Positions 34,113-46,510 are shown, counted from the stretch's first letter. The stretch: 64,000 bases of DNA from Perognathus longimembris pacificus (GCF_023159225.1 NC_063171.1:5785886-5849885), one strand, 5' to 3'. Program-made: numbers and translations. Notes: generated by a model from the sequence alone, not told the origin.

Positions 34113-36347
34113 AGAATTCCTTCATTAAAAAGCTAAGGTAAACTAATTTTGTTGGAGTTGGGGGTAGTAACTAGAAACTAACTCATTGTTTTGCATCAGG
34201 CAGTTGGAGGAAAATTAGGGAGACCGTCTCCAGTGGTAAAGCTAGTGCTGAGCGTAGCTGGAATGATTTGCTTCCTTCAGCAATGTACGCTGGCCGGTCT
34301 CTAGGGACTTATCTGGCTACATGTGTTTTTCACATTTGTTAGTGAAATTGGAGACTGCAGAATAAAACACTGCCCTCAGGAACATTGTGATAATTTGTGA
34401 CACACTAGAGATTTTTAAGTCCATAAAGCAAATGGGGGTAAAAATCGTTCTTTTTACCCTGTATGGCAGTAAAGACCTACTGTATTAGGCATTTTGAAAA
34501 CAGAAAATGAATAGTGCTATGAAAACAGAAAAATATACTCATACTATTGCCACTAATAGTGTAATTTTGTGTCAATTCTAAATAAAAATGAGTCAGATAA
34601 AAATTTAAAAGTGTAATCCACAGTGTGTTATTTAGTTGTTTGTCCTCAATAATTACGTAATCTGGTGTCCATATAAAATTGAGTTAAGAAATCTCACCTA
34701 TTATTTCTGGCAGAGCTGGATATATGGAGAAAGGAACAGTCCGGTATTTGATTCAGGACACTTATTGTGGTGAACCAAGGAACTTCAATAGACCTTCTGA
34801 TGGACGAGCCCTCTGTGTGGCTTGATGTATTCGGACATTTCTAATAGACTTCAATGCTTGACTTTCATGGAGGATAGGGAGAAAGCGGACTGATCCTCAT
34901 GCTGAAAAAGGCCAGGTGGAATCAGCACTCCACAGGTGGAGCTAAGAGAGGCCACTCAGCACTGATGGTTCAAGTGCTCAGATGCAAGTGCTAAGGTCAG
35001 GATTGGGTGCAGGTAAAGCAGGCCAGGAGCATGTGCAGGAGGAATATGTGCTTTGGTTAGAAAAATAATGTTCTAGACATTCTTTTGAAGAGCTTAGCAA
35101 AGTATTTTAAGTTGAGGTAAGTAGGAAATAGGTATAGTATTCAAGTCAGAAGATCCTGTTGGCTAATTTCATGGTTAACAAAAATCCAGGAAACTAAGTG
35201 ATAAAGTGATCTCAGGTAACTGGGTCCTTAGCTGTGTGTTCCTTTATTCTTGCACTTATTTCATAAGACTGGACCCATGTGGGGGAACTAATAAAAAAGA
35301 ATCTGTAAGTTTTGTGTGTACTTAGAGAGAACAGTCCCTAAGGCAAATCATCATCATCATCATTCTCTAGGGTACTTCTGAGACTTTTACCTTTGTTTAT
35401 ATAAGACTGTCAAAGAAGATGTTAGGTCTGCACCCCTGACCATTTGTTTGCCTGGGACCACAACAGGGTAGTAAAGGTAGTAAAGCAGAGGCAGGCAGGT
35501 TATGTGAATGGACCAAGAGGTGAGATCTGAGAAACCACTTTTTCCATGACCTGGCTCCTACTGTTGTGAGATGACTGTTGCACTACAGTCTTGAGTATCA
35601 CCATTGCCCAGAGCCCTCTGTGTGCCAGGCACACATGTCCTTAGGATCAGGGAGGAAACAGGCTCAGTGTCACACAATTTCCTTGAATATGTAAGTACCT
35701 GGATGGCAGTTCAAAGCCAGATATCCCTGGTCCCAAGCCAAGACTCTGTCTCCACTCCCATCCAAGACTCCCAGAGAGCCTGAGTCAAATGCCAGACTTT
35801 TAAAAAGGTAATGCAGTAATACCCAGAGACGCAGATAGGTTGTCATTTCTCAACTGTGTATGATGAACACTGGTGCTTGGAGACTTTTAGTAATGCGAAG
35901 CATTATAGTAGGGAGTCCATTTCTCTAATGCCAAGGTCAAAGCTAAAAAGCAAAATCCAAAGAGCTCTTCACTCTGCACTTGCCTTAATGCTCCTTGGCA
36001 GGCTGAGTAAACATATTTGTCCTTGTGTGTAGATGGAGGGCAATGTGGCCACATGTCTCACTGATACTTGTGGGTCTGTAAGCATTTCAGGGAATATCCA
36101 GGCCACAGCCACCAGCCTGTAGTAGAATGCAGAACTTGGCACTGCCCTGCAAAGGGACAAGCTTACAACTATCCTCATGGCTTCTGTGAAACAAGAAATA
36201 GAGAAGGCCTAAATATTCCTGGCTTAAAATAAGCAAGCACCTGGTTTTCTCTTGGTGTGCCGGATTCTGGACTTAAGAGTTCACATGTGTGTGGACTAAT
36301 GCTTGGCTCTGTGCAGAGGTAGATAGGGTTAACGTTACAAAGAAAAT
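34113..36347. other. Unique stretch with one MIR
   Basis: 35590-35760 resembles a MIR (ctctgtgtgccaggcacac, gaggaaacaggctcag, atggcagttcaaagccag). A short (ATC)n tract is at 35348-35364. The rest has no recognised feature. Confidence 0.5.
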
Positions 36348-36360
36348 CCCAATCAACTTT

Positions 36361-36560
36361 TTTTTTTTGGCCAGTACTGGGCGTTGGACTCAGGGCCTGA
36401 GCACTGTCCCTGGCTTCCTTTTGCTCAAGGCTAGCACTCTGCCACTTGAGCCACAGCGCCACTTCTGGCCGTTTTCTGTATATGTGGTGCTGGGGAATCG
36501 AACCCAGGGCCTCATGTATACGAGGCAAGCTCTCTTGCCACTAGGCCATATCCCCAGCCC
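36361..36560 (-). repeat. Dimeric ID SINE, class C
   Basis: The TSD is CCCAATCAACTTT (36348-36360, 36561-36573). Carries the gcaagctctcttgcc (gagagcttgc) form. Confidence 0.93.
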
Positions 36561-36849
36561 CCCAATCAACTTTAATGGTAGGCATTCATTGGCATGCTAA
36601 TAGAATATATGCATGAACTAGCAACAAATTAGAAACTTCCTGTTGAGAGTGTGTTTTAGTCACTGTAGCTGGGATGTCTATATCTATTTGAGCAGATATC
36701 CATTGTAACATTCTCTGCCTCCCTTCCCTCATACCTGCTGCACAGGGAGCTGTTTAGCACTGGGCTCTCCAAATACCATTTGAAGGCTACACTTTTGTTT
36801 TTCCTCTCTTGTTAATCACCATTATTCTGATTTGCCTGCTCCCCTTGCT

Positions 36850-37073
36850 ATAGTGGGGGCGGGGGGAAAGACTTGATTCAGGGCCTTGAGCTCTAAATTA
36901 GCTTTCCTACTCAAAGCTGGCACATAACCACTTGAACCATGCACCTACTTCTGGCATTTTGCCAGTTCATTGGGGATAAGAATCTTGGATTTATCTACTT
37001 GGACTGGTTTTAAACCTGGATCTTCACATCACAGAATCCTCCTGAGTAGCTAGGATTACAAGTATGAGCCATC
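36850..37073 (-). repeat. B1-dID SINE
   Basis: ID arm (gacttgattcagggccttgag ... cacttgaaccatgc) followed by B1 (ttggactggttttaaacctgg ... gagtagctaggattacaag). Confidence 0.82.
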
Positions 37074-37085
37074 TTGCTCTCTCGC

Positions 37086-37119
<34 letters not shown>

Positions 37120-37120
37120 G

Positions 37121-37157
<37 letters not shown>
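37074..37157. repeat. (CT)n(GT)n compound microsatellite
   Basis: CT units interrupted by regularly placed CG dinucleotides (ctctcg) run to about 37124, then about 16 GT units. It separates two same-strand B1-dID copies. Confidence 0.95.
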
Positions 37158-37158
<1 letters not shown>

Positions 37159-37375
37159 TACTGGAGCTTGAACTCAAGGCCAGAGTGTTCCTCTTTCATT
37201 TTTTTAGATGAAGGCTGGTGCTCTTATCACTTGAGCCACACCTTCTCTTCTTGGTTGTTTGCTGGTGAATTAGAGATAAGTCTCATGGACTTTTCTGCAT
37301 GGGCTGATTCTGAACTGTGATCTTCAGATCTCACCCCACTGAATAGCTAAGATTACAGGCACGAGCCACCATCAT
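37158..37375 (-). repeat. B1-dID SINE
   Basis: ID arm (tggagcttgaactcaaggcc ... cacttgagccacacc) followed by B1 (gcatgggctgattctgaac ... atagctaagattacaggc). Confidence 0.85.
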
Positions 37376-39249
37376 ATATTTTCCCTTGCTGCTTTTCAAG
37401 ATGATGCTGTCTACAACCCATCTATGAACCCTACTTCCCCACCACTTCACCAGCTCAGCAGGGCTCAGTGTGTAAGAACTAGTTGTTATTTACAAGTGTA
37501 ATTCAGATATTGCTGTGCCTTTGAACACACAGGATTGTTGGGGGAATTTTTAATTGCCATTTTCATCTATCTAATTAAATTTAAATGGCAAAAATGGACA
37601 GCCTCCAAAATCTGAATTAATCTCATGAGAACGTCTTCAAGGGAAAAATGCGTAAATACGATAATTGGTGTTTGATTTGCCTTTAGCAGAATGAGAAAAT
37701 TTTTACCTAGATGAAGAGAAAATATAATGATCTTAAATGAGAAAAAATAAAAATATTTACCTGATGCCTCTGGTACCTCTTGTGGCTAGAATCAGCATTA
37801 ATTATATGGATAGGAAAAAATAAATAATTGAATCTAACTTTAAAATAGGACAGTGGAAAAGTGTTAGGTAAGTGCCACTGTTTCTGTCTTGTCTGATGCT
37901 AGTCAGGTTTCTTCTTCCCCATGGTTCCTTGTTGGTATTTCCACATCTGAAGAACGAGCTGCTATTTCTCCCACCCCAATCAAAACCTCCTTCATGCTCA
38001 GAAGTAGACATTTCACCTACTTACTGTGCTCTCCGCATAACAGGAAATAAGGAGAGATGTGTCTTAAAAAAATTCATTGTCAGCCACTGTTTCCCTCTAT
38101 AGACACATCAAGTTTCTGATAGAATGTTTATAAAAGACTTAGATGGTCACTTGATTTGGAATGACAAACTTTGTGCTCTACATAATGAAGTCAGTGAAGC
38201 ATCCAAAAAAAATGTGTAATTTGGAAGCGTGGGTCTATAAGCACAGCCTTGCCATGTCTATTTAGGTTTAATGAAGCAGCTACTTTTTAACTATACATTC
38301 TCAGTGAATAGACTCCTTGGTGTGTTTTTGGAAACTACAGTGTTGCTGGTAATCATGTCCCAGCAATCTCTTTGAGAGCCTTTGTATCCTGTTCTCAAAA
38401 GAAATGGGCAGCTTTTACATGCTAATGGCTTTGAAATTAGTCATTTTCTCCATTTTCGTTGGAAAGAAAGGTCACTGTATGATATCCTATCTTTCCTCAT
38501 GTGCACTAAACATCCAAGATCTTCTGAGCTCATCAACCATGCGGTGCACTTTCTGGTTTTAACATGCTTGAAAAGCCAGGAAAATGTTCTATCAAAGAGC
38601 ACTCCTGTTCTCAGAGACTGCTCTTAGAATTCAGTCTGCAAAGCTTAACTGGAAGAGGAAAGTTCCTGGGAAGGCCATTATTGCTATTTTTTCTTACTTC
38701 ATTCACTAACTGGCTTGTGTTACCCATTCATTGATCTCATTAGAGGAGGCTGGAGACTGTGTTCCCTGAACATGCAGCCCCTGGAAGAAAGCTTCATTTC
38801 TAAAGCAGATGGGCTCATGTGAAGGTCAGGCTTCTGGGTCCTGAACCAGTGTTAATGATGAAGAACAGTGTGGGAGCCAAAAGGCAGCTAACCTGTCGGT
38901 GGTTTTTTAGTGATATCCTCCAAACTTAGGGCCCCATTGCCTTCTCCTAAACTACCAAAGGCATGGATGTTGGGCCTTCCCATCTCTGTAGCCCCAGTTT
39001 AGGACTAGGGAACACTCCAGACCCTGTAATGGCTTGTCCTTTTCCAGGGAGGCATTCTTCCCCTGAGCTAAATCCCCAGACCCTGGCTTGTACTTTTCCT
39101 TAGGAAATAAGGTTGAATTTTGAGTTAGCTGGACCCCATACTGCCAGAAACTTCTAAAAACTATTTTAGCAAGTTCTTGAAAACTTTTATACACTTGATT
39201 GTAGCCAAAAGGCATAGAAGCAAAATCATTTTTATCAGATATATTTAAA
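37376..39249. other. Unique stretch
   Basis: 37480-37720 is rich in TAATT/ATTAA-type homeodomain-like words and low in repeats (see findings). No exon recognised. Confidence 0.5.
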
Positions 39250-39410
39250 AGGGGTTGAAGACATAGCTCAGGCAGTCAAGAATCAGACAATGAGCAAAAG
39301 TATCAAATCAAGAGTTCTAATCCCAGTCTTGGATTCCTCCCCCACCAAAAAAAAAGGAGAGAGAGAGAGAGAGGGAGAGAAAGAAAGGGAGGGAGAGAGA
39401 GAGAGAACAG
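39250..39410 (+). repeat. ID-like remnant with a polypurine tail
   Basis: ggggttgaagacatagctcaggcag ... gagttctaatcccagtcttgg resembles an ID arm. The tail is GA/GGGA-rich (39354-39406). Confidence 0.55.
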
Positions 39411-39536
39411 TAAAAGAAAAGAAGACAAAAAGAGTCAAAAACTTGCTTTGTTGAACCGCTCCAGTTGTAGAGGTGACTACGGGTCCTTCAGAAACATTTG
39501 TAAATAGGAAATGTCTATTATTTCGTCTTTTAAATT

Positions 39537-39539
39537 GTT

Positions 39540-39570
<31 letters not shown>

Positions 39571-39640
39571 AAGAATGCTTAACCTAGATACAATGTCCTG
39601 TGTTCAATTCCCAGTACCAGAAAAGAAAAAACAAGAAAAA
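39537..39640 (+). repeat. (TTG)n microsatellite and an ID B-box fragment
   Basis: About 11 TTG units (39537-39571) are followed by an ID 3' part (ctagatacaatgtcctgtgttcaattcccag) and an A-rich tail. Confidence 0.7.
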
Positions 39641-40047
39641 AAGATCACTTAACCTGAGATCTACCAACTTACCCAATTTTTAGTGTATAGTACATTATTT
39701 TTTACTATGGTTGAAATGTCAGCCGTATTTAATACCTGTTTTCAATGACAGTAACATGGTCAAAATTGGTTGGTTATGATTACAATGTCAGCAGATCTCT
39801 AGGGTATATTCATCTTGCCTGACTGAAACTTCATGCCCACTGATTAGTACTAGTTTCAGGTACCATTACTATAGTTTGTTAGTACTTACTTAAACTTCAA
39901 AACTGGTTATTGAGTTTAAATTTGGAGTCCCAGGCTTGCTCCAGGTTTCTTCTCTGTGTGCTTCCCATGTAGCTCCCTTATGACCAAGTTAGGGCCAGCT
40001 AGCACTCACACACTTATGCTCTTGCATAAACATTGTGGGTAATGTTT
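39641..40047. other. Unique stretch
   Basis: No feature recognised. Confidence 0.4.
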
Positions 40048-40265
40048 TTGTGTGTACTGGTCAAGGCATAGGCACTATCCCTGAGCTTTTTTGCTCAAGG
40101 CTACAACTCTACCACTTGAGCCACAGCTCTACTTCCTGTTTTTTAGTTAATTGGAAATAAGAGCCTCATGAGCTTTCCTTCTCTGGACTGGCCTTGAACT
40201 GTGGTCTTCAAATCACAGCCTTCTGAGTAGCTAGGATTATAGGCATGAGCCGCCAGTGTCCAGCA
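40048..40265 (-). repeat. B1-dID SINE
   Basis: ID arm (tactggtcaaggcataggc ... cacttgagccacagctc) followed by B1 (ctctggactggccttgaac ... gtagctaggattataggc). Confidence 0.85.
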
Positions 40266-40664
40266 CCTTGTGAGTAATTTTTGTACTCAAAAATATGTGC
40301 AAGCAGAATAGTTTTCTGCCCATCCTCAACCTGCATCTAAGTGACTAAAGTTTATTTGGCACTAAAATTACAGTTCTGATACAATTAGACCTGAAAAGGA
40401 ACTTGAAAGTGACTTGCGTTTTATTTTTTGCTACAGTTATAATTTCCTAGGTTAGTTAAGATAATGGTAGATGCTATCACAAAGAGACCCAAGTATCTCA
40501 AGTATCACAGCAGTCTTCATCATTTACTGTTATTAAACATTTTTTATGAATGCATGAAACATGTTCCATATGTGACATACAGGACTGAGGAGGAATGCTC
40601 CTTGGCCAAGAAATGAAGTGATCCAATGTCATAGTTCAAATGTGGCTAAAAGGTGTAGTATGGG

Positions 40665-40905
40665 CTGGGCACCAGGGGCTCATGACTGTAATCCTAGCTA
40701 CTTAGAATGCTGAGATCTGAGGATCATGGTTCAAAGCCAGCTCAGACAGGAAAGTTCATGAAACTCTAGTCTCCAGTTAACCACCAAAAAGCTAGAAGTG
40801 AAGCTGTGGCTCAAATGATAGTGTACTAGCCTTGCGGAAAAGAAAAGAAAAAGCTGAGGGACAGCACACAGGCCCTAAGATCAAGCCCCAGGACCAGCAT
40901 TAAAA
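40665..40905 (+). repeat. B1-dID SINE
   Basis: B1 (gctcatgactgtaatcctagc ... catggttcaaagccagc), then the ccaccaaaaagctagaagtg linker and ID arm. Confidence 0.88.
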
Positions 40906-40974
40906 CAAAAAGGGAAGGTGCAGTGGGGATAGGTTGACCACTATGAGGGAAAATGGTTTTAAAAGTCAAAAGTG

Positions 40975-41205
40975 AGACAGGCACTTATGACTTACTCCTA
41001 TAATCCAAGCTACTAAAAAGGCTCTGAGACCTGAAAGTTGTCAGATCAAAGCCAGACCAGGCAGAAAAGTCTTCAAGACTCCAGCTACAATTAATCAGAA
41101 AAGTGCTAGATTATATGTATTGTTCTAGTAGTAAAGTATCACTGGTGAGCAAGCAAGCGAGTGAGAGCTCAAGGCCCTGAGTTCAAGCCCTACTACCAGC
41201 ACACA
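40975..41205 (+). repeat. B1-dID SINE
   Basis: Diverged copy: gacttactcctataatccaagc, gatcaaagccagaccagg, then ID arm end gaggccctgagttcaagccc-like. Confidence 0.8.
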
Positions 41206-41328
41206 TATTCAAAAGTCAGAAATGTGGCCTAAACTAGAAAAAGAACAAGGATATAAAACAGTTTATAAAATACAAATTATATGTATGATACATACAACCT
41301 AAAAAGCATGGTCATATGTATTACTTTG

Positions 41329-42085
41329 TGCTGTGGTTTGGATGTAGTTTGTCCCTAAAAGAAACTTGCTCTCCAATATGACTTTCAATGTGGTATTCAA
41401 ACCTTTAAGTAATGTAGCCTATAATCCTAGCTACATAGTACAAGTCCATTGCAGAAAATGATGTTAGCAAAACCCCATTTAATCAATAAGCCAGGTGTAG
41501 TGCACATGCCTATCATCTCAAGTAATTGAGAAGTTGTAGATAGGAGGATTACAATCTGAGGTTGGCCTTAGGCAAAAATAGGACACCTACATGAAAAAAT
41601 AATTAAAGCAACAAAGGGCTTTGGCATGGCTCAAATAGTAGAGAGTCTGCCTAGCAAATAGAAGGTCCTGAATTCAAACTTCAATGGAGGAGGAAGAAGA
41701 GGAGGGGGGAGGGGGAAGGGGAGGAGACAACGGATCCTAGCTCCTAACGGAAGGTATTCAGGTCACTGGGGATGCTGCCTTCTAGAGATATCAAGGAAGT
41801 TTTGTAAGATCCCACTTGATTCTCCTGGGAGTTAGTTGTTACAGAAAAGGGAGCCTGACTTCTAAAAGAGCTCTGGTTTCCTGTCTCTGTGATCACTGCC
41901 TTCTGCACAAATTCCCACCATGATGCCACTTGCTATGACATGACCCTGCTGCAGAAGCCCTCATAAGACCACGACCATGCTGTCTGGACTTCATCCTCCA
42001 AAACTATGAGTTTAATAAGCTTCTCTCTTTTTTCAAAAGTTACTTAGCCTTAGGTATTCTGTTATAGAATGGAAAAACTAACTTA
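41329..42085 (+). mobile_element. ERVL-MaLR LTR, split by a composite SINE
   Basis: It begins tgctgtggtttggatgtag, the usual MaLR start. After the SINE it continues ggtattcaggtcactgggg, cccaccatgatgcc, ccaaaactatgagtttaataagc and ends ggtattctgttatagaatgg...actaac. Flanking duplications were not resolved. Confidence 0.75.
41400..41690 (+). repeat. Composite B1-B1-ID (trimeric) SINE
   Basis: First B1: gtagcctataatcctagctac. Second B1: gccaggtgtagtgcacatgcc ... gaggttggccttaggc. ID arm: ggctttggcatggctcaaatag ... ttcaaacttcaatgg. A GGA-rich tail (41685-41728) follows. Confidence 0.68.
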
Positions 42086-42090
42086 AAACA

Positions 42091-43392
42091 TTTTGTTTTA
42101 AGCCTTACAACCAACCAGGTAACCTGGCTTGCAAAATATTAACACTGTAATTTCAAATAATCAGGACAGTCTGAGAGGCTGAATGATTTAATTTCAGTGA
42201 CTAGTGAGCCAGTACAAATGTTTAGGTCTTATGCCTGTAAGAACAGAGCTCTTTTCCTAACTTTATCATCTTTATGGAAGTTTGGCAGGGGGCTGCGACT
42301 GGTAGACTGCTGAGACACAGGGGCTGCCAAGGTGAGAAAGATGTGCTTCCCTACCCATTTTCATCCATTCCCCATATCCTCATCATTCCAGCCATGTATG
42401 TTCTCATGGAGATCACTTACCAGTGCACAAACTGTCCCAGAAACTCAAAGATGGTTACCTGCAGACTAGCTGGGTCTCCCACTTTTGTAAAATCTGTATT
42501 CTGTCTTTTTTAGGGCTGTGTTTAAGTTAGCCACCTTCTCTATTTTCACTGTCTTCTTCTGACCCACCTACTCCTTCTCTTTTCATTGTGTGCATCTGAG
42601 TTTGGCTAGTGCCAAATCATGATTTATCCTCAGCTTGAAAAAGAAATTATACAAGATATCAAATTCAATGTAGAACGTTTCCTACTGGTGTGATTTGATA
42701 CATCAAGTGTGTGTTTATCCTACTCGCTGTCAGCACTATGTCTTTGAGAAATCTTAGGGAGAGGAATTTTTGGATGGACTAGGAAGCTACCTTCCCTGGA
42801 GAAGTGTACTGATATTGATAAGAAAGCAATGAAAAAATGGTGCTTGAAATTTTTTCAGGAAGACCAATACCAGGCTGCAAACTAGCAGCCCATCTCCTTG
42901 TAGCATCCAAGACAACAGCCCGCTGTTTTCCCAGATGGCTCTGAATATGACAGGGAAATGTGATGGGCCATTTGTCACTGCCCTGGGTGCAATATATACA
43001 TACCAATTGGTGTATCCAGACTGCAGGTCCACTCTTGACTGCCCCATTCTTGCAACTCAGTTTTGGCCTTCCTTCTCACTGAGATCAGGGTTCCTTCCAC
43101 TAGATCCATCCTGAGGAGCTGGACCAACTCAGCCATCCTCACACTGATCAAGCATGCCCAGGCTCTGGGTAATCCGTACCACTCCATTGTTAAGTCACAG
43201 CATGGCCTTTTAGGATTGTTAGGATTCATTGCTGGCACACCGGTCTTCTTATGTCAAAAGTATTCTGATGTGTGGTGTCTAGAAGATATCTGGTATGTTC
43301 TTCAGGCAGGATTGGACTGGAAGGAGTGTCATTCAGCTTGGTCCTAGGTTGAATGAGAGCTTAGGGGCTCTTGGATACAAGCTTCTGCAGAG
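42091..43392. other. Unique stretch with overlapping antisense frames
   Basis: Two overlapping minus-strand frames (42787-43047 and 42975-43238) lie in unusually open sequence. I do not recognise a protein. No repeat was identified. Confidence 0.4.
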
Positions 43393-44140
43393 ATGGCACA
43401 AAAGAGCTACACCCATATGATCACATAAGATGATGCCAAGTAAAATGAACTCCTTGGGCTGGGGATATGGCCTAGTGGCAAGAGTGCCTGCCTCATATAC
43501 ATGAGGCCCTGGGTTCGATTCCCCAGCACCACATATACAGAAAATGGCCAGAAGTGGCGCTGTGGCTCAAGTGGCAGAGTGCTAGCCTTGAGCAAAAAGA
43601 AGCCAGGGACAGTGCTCAGGCCCTGAGTCCAAGCCCCAGGACTGGCAAAAAAAAAAGAAAGTAAAATGAACTCCTTGTTACGGAAGAGTTATACCACTGT
43701 TGTAATTATTATCAACATGCCATGTTAAATCGTACCTTTTGTATTTTTTTGGTTTTTTTTCCTGTCTGTTTGTTTGTTTTGTTTTGTTTCTCTTGTATTC
43801 CCTTCCTGTGGTTGTACCCCCGCTACCACTATATCTCATCTGAATACCCTGGATACTGTTTATATGGGTATTAGAACTGGGGAAGGGAAAGGGAATATCA
43901 GAATTGACAGACAAAGGGCAAAAAAAAAAAAAGACAAACCATTCCAAAAGCAATACGTACAAAACCATTTGGTATAAGTCAACTGCACAACTCTTGGAGG
44001 GAGAGGGGGAAGTAGGGGAAAAATGAGAGAGGAGGTAACAAGTAGAACAAAAAATGTACTCATTGCCTTACATATGAATCTGTAACCCCTTTGTACCACA
44101 CTTTGACAATAAAGAAAAAAGTTTAATTTTTTTAAAAAAG
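43393..44140 (+). mobile_element. L1 3' end interrupted by a SINE
   Basis: Starts near atgatcacataagatgatgcc and continues after the SINE. The 3'UTR has ggaagggaaagggaatatcag, then catttggtataagtcaactgcac, and the tail caccacactttgacaataaag... The 5' limit is approximate. Confidence 0.85.
43457..43659 (+). repeat. Dimeric ID SINE, class A
   Basis: A long perfect TSD, AGTAAAATGAACTCCTTG (43439-43456, 43660-43677), marks it as recent. Confidence 0.95.
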
Positions 44141-44184
44141 AATGCTTGGAGGAGAAAGAATAGGTTTCTTTTGTCCCTTTTTAT

Positions 44185-44285
44185 GTTTTTTTTTTTAATT
44201 TTTTGGCAGTACTAGCATTTGAACTCATGGCTTTGTTCTTGCTAGACAATCACTCTACCACTAAGCCACTTCTCCAGACCTTGGT
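44185..44285 (-). repeat. ID monomer
   Basis: After a T run come tggcagtactagcatttgaactc and caatcactctaccactaagcc, a single reversed ID arm. Confidence 0.7.
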
Positions 44286-45579
44286 GTCCCTTTTTGCCTA
44301 ACTCGGTGCTCAGTACCTCTGCAAATGGAATGAGAGATCGGGTAGCTGATGATATCCCTTTGCTTATGAAATGAAGTGCATCATCCAGAAGGGAAATTAC
44401 AGATATGACATAAGCCTAAAGGCAACTCTGCTTTTAGAATATTTTAAGGGCATTTTATTGTGAACTTAGATCACACATTTAAACTTTCTTTGATGAGGAC
44501 CTAATATAAGTGAACAGATGTGCATAAGTGGTGTTGCCTAATGCCTGACAGCTTGGTTCCATTGACACACTGCACCCCTCCCATTTGACACCCCCTCACC
44601 CTCCCAGCACCCTGCAGTTCCATCTAATGTAGGGAGGGAGCTTCTGGCTGAGTTATACAAAACCTGAAAATAAACTCTCAGAGTGCATCCAGACATAATG
44701 ATTCCATGAGGCAAGAAGGTCACTGTGTCTGCTTTTCCTGCCAATACACCCCTGGCTCTTTATCTATGGCTGCCTTGTGAAGCAAGAGAGCTGTGCCAGG
44801 AAGCTGCACTTTGTGGCTGGGAGGCATTATGAGAATTTAAAATCATGTCAATGGGGTTTTGTAAGCGTAGGCTGGAGGAGGGACTTACACAGTTTTAGAA
44901 GAGGATCATCTCTTAATAATCCTTTTGTACCCTGGCTTGAGAGCTACTATCACTCAGTTTAAAAAAAAGAAAAAAGACTGATCCTAGCTACAAACTCTAC
45001 CCTCCCAATTCTGCCCAAAAAACAGTTTTTAATCAATCCCCCAAAAAATATATTGTGATTATCTCATTGGGTTTTATTGTTTTCTCTCTATAATGTTCAT
45101 TTCTTGCACTTGTAACATACAATAAAGCAACAGATCCTGCTTAAAAAACAAAACTGTACCCTGTGTACCAGTTATACCTCTGTAGATGTGTTTCTCTGAA
45201 TATTCAGTACTGGTGTAGTGAAGTGGCATGGATGGAAGAGCCCTCTCCTGTGATGTGTGTCTCATGACGTCGCTGAGGTTCGTAAGCACAGGTCTCTCCA
45301 TTCCAGAGGGCTACTGGTGGAGACATTGCCCAATCTGTGTGGACTTGTGGCCACAAAGCATGTGGGAGAAAGATGCTTCTGGATGCAGACCGGCTACATA
45401 TCTCTGCAGCAAGGAGGGGATGATGACCGCATTCACTTGTCTCAGGATAGCATGCAGTTCAGCATGTGCTTGTGAAGAGGGAAACTGTGCACTCAAGTTC
45501 ACCTGGAAACACTGGCTTGAAAAGTACTGAACTGAGAATGCCCATTTGATGTATATCATAACAGAAGTTGTCCTGTTTT
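44286..45579. other. Unique stretch
   Basis: 45228-45530 is open in several frames and contains a CRE-like TGACGTCG (45265-45272). No known exon recognised. Confidence 0.4.
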
Positions 45580-45592
45580 CCAGACCATTATT

Positions 45593-45793
45593 TTTTTTTT
45601 TTTTTGCCAGTCCTGTGACTTGGACTCAGGGCCTAAGCACTGTCCCTGGCTTCTCTTTGCTCAAGGCTAGCACTCTACCTCTTGAGCCACAGTGCCACTT
45701 GCAGCTTTTTCTGTTCATGTGGTGCTGAGGAATCGAACCCAGGGCTTTGTGCATGCTAGGCAAGTACTCTATCGCTAAGCACATCCCCAGCCC
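45593..45793 (-). repeat. Dimeric ID SINE, older class
   Basis: The TSD is CCAGACCATTATT (45580-45592, 45795-45807). Carries the gcatgctaggcaagtactc form. Confidence 0.92.
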
Positions 45794-45807
45794 TCCAGAC
45801 CATTATT

Positions 45808-46429
45808 AATCAAGTCAAATGTAATAAGTAGAGACAAATACGTGGGAAGAAATAAATGAGAAATCCCAAATATCATCTTGGAGTGGCAAGTAGGGGAAGA
45901 CAAGGTTTTTTCTATTCAGGTTGACTGGGGTATTTACTATCCAGGCTGCTTATTCACATGAATTCAGTCTAATAGCCTTCCAGCTAATCCTAACACTGCC
46001 TACCTTGCCCTGTGGAGCTTGAGGTGAGAAGACTGGTAGAAAGAACCCGAGGGCTCTGGGATCTCACCTGTGGACATAAGTTTCTTCAAAAGCCTTTATG
46101 TCTTATGCATCACACAGTGACTTACCTACTGCTGGATACAGTGGGGTCCTAATGCTTCACATTTGAGGTCACTAACTACCCATGTACCACACAGATCAAT
46201 AGCAGAGTTCTTTAAAGTTTGTATGATAGAGTTTATCAGGGATGCTAAGGTCATAATCAATAATAATAGATTATTTGTAATTGGTGATAGAGATTTTATT
46301 CATCACTTTCTAACATTCTCTTTCATGTTTCCTTATGATAATGTGAGTACTCTTGTATTTTTAGCTAGTATACAAACCAACAGAAAAATTAATGCCACTG
46401 TATTTGTTTTAATATCCATTTGAAAAAAT
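45808..46429. other. Unique stretch
   Basis: No feature recognised. Confidence 0.4.
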
Positions 46430-46510
46430 TGGATTGGGTGTGTGGCTAGGTGTTAGAGCACCTGCTTAACAAGGGCAAAGCCCTGAGTTCAAACCCCAGT
46501 AACAGGTCAT
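46430..46510 (+). repeat. ID monomer
   Basis: attgggtgtgtggctaggtg ... agccctgagttcaaaccccag: a single arm with A and B boxes and no dimer. Confidence 0.75.

Noticed and set aside
45546..45728. Small membrane-protein-like frame starting at 45546
   Set aside because: It reads into the antisense dimeric ID at 45593.
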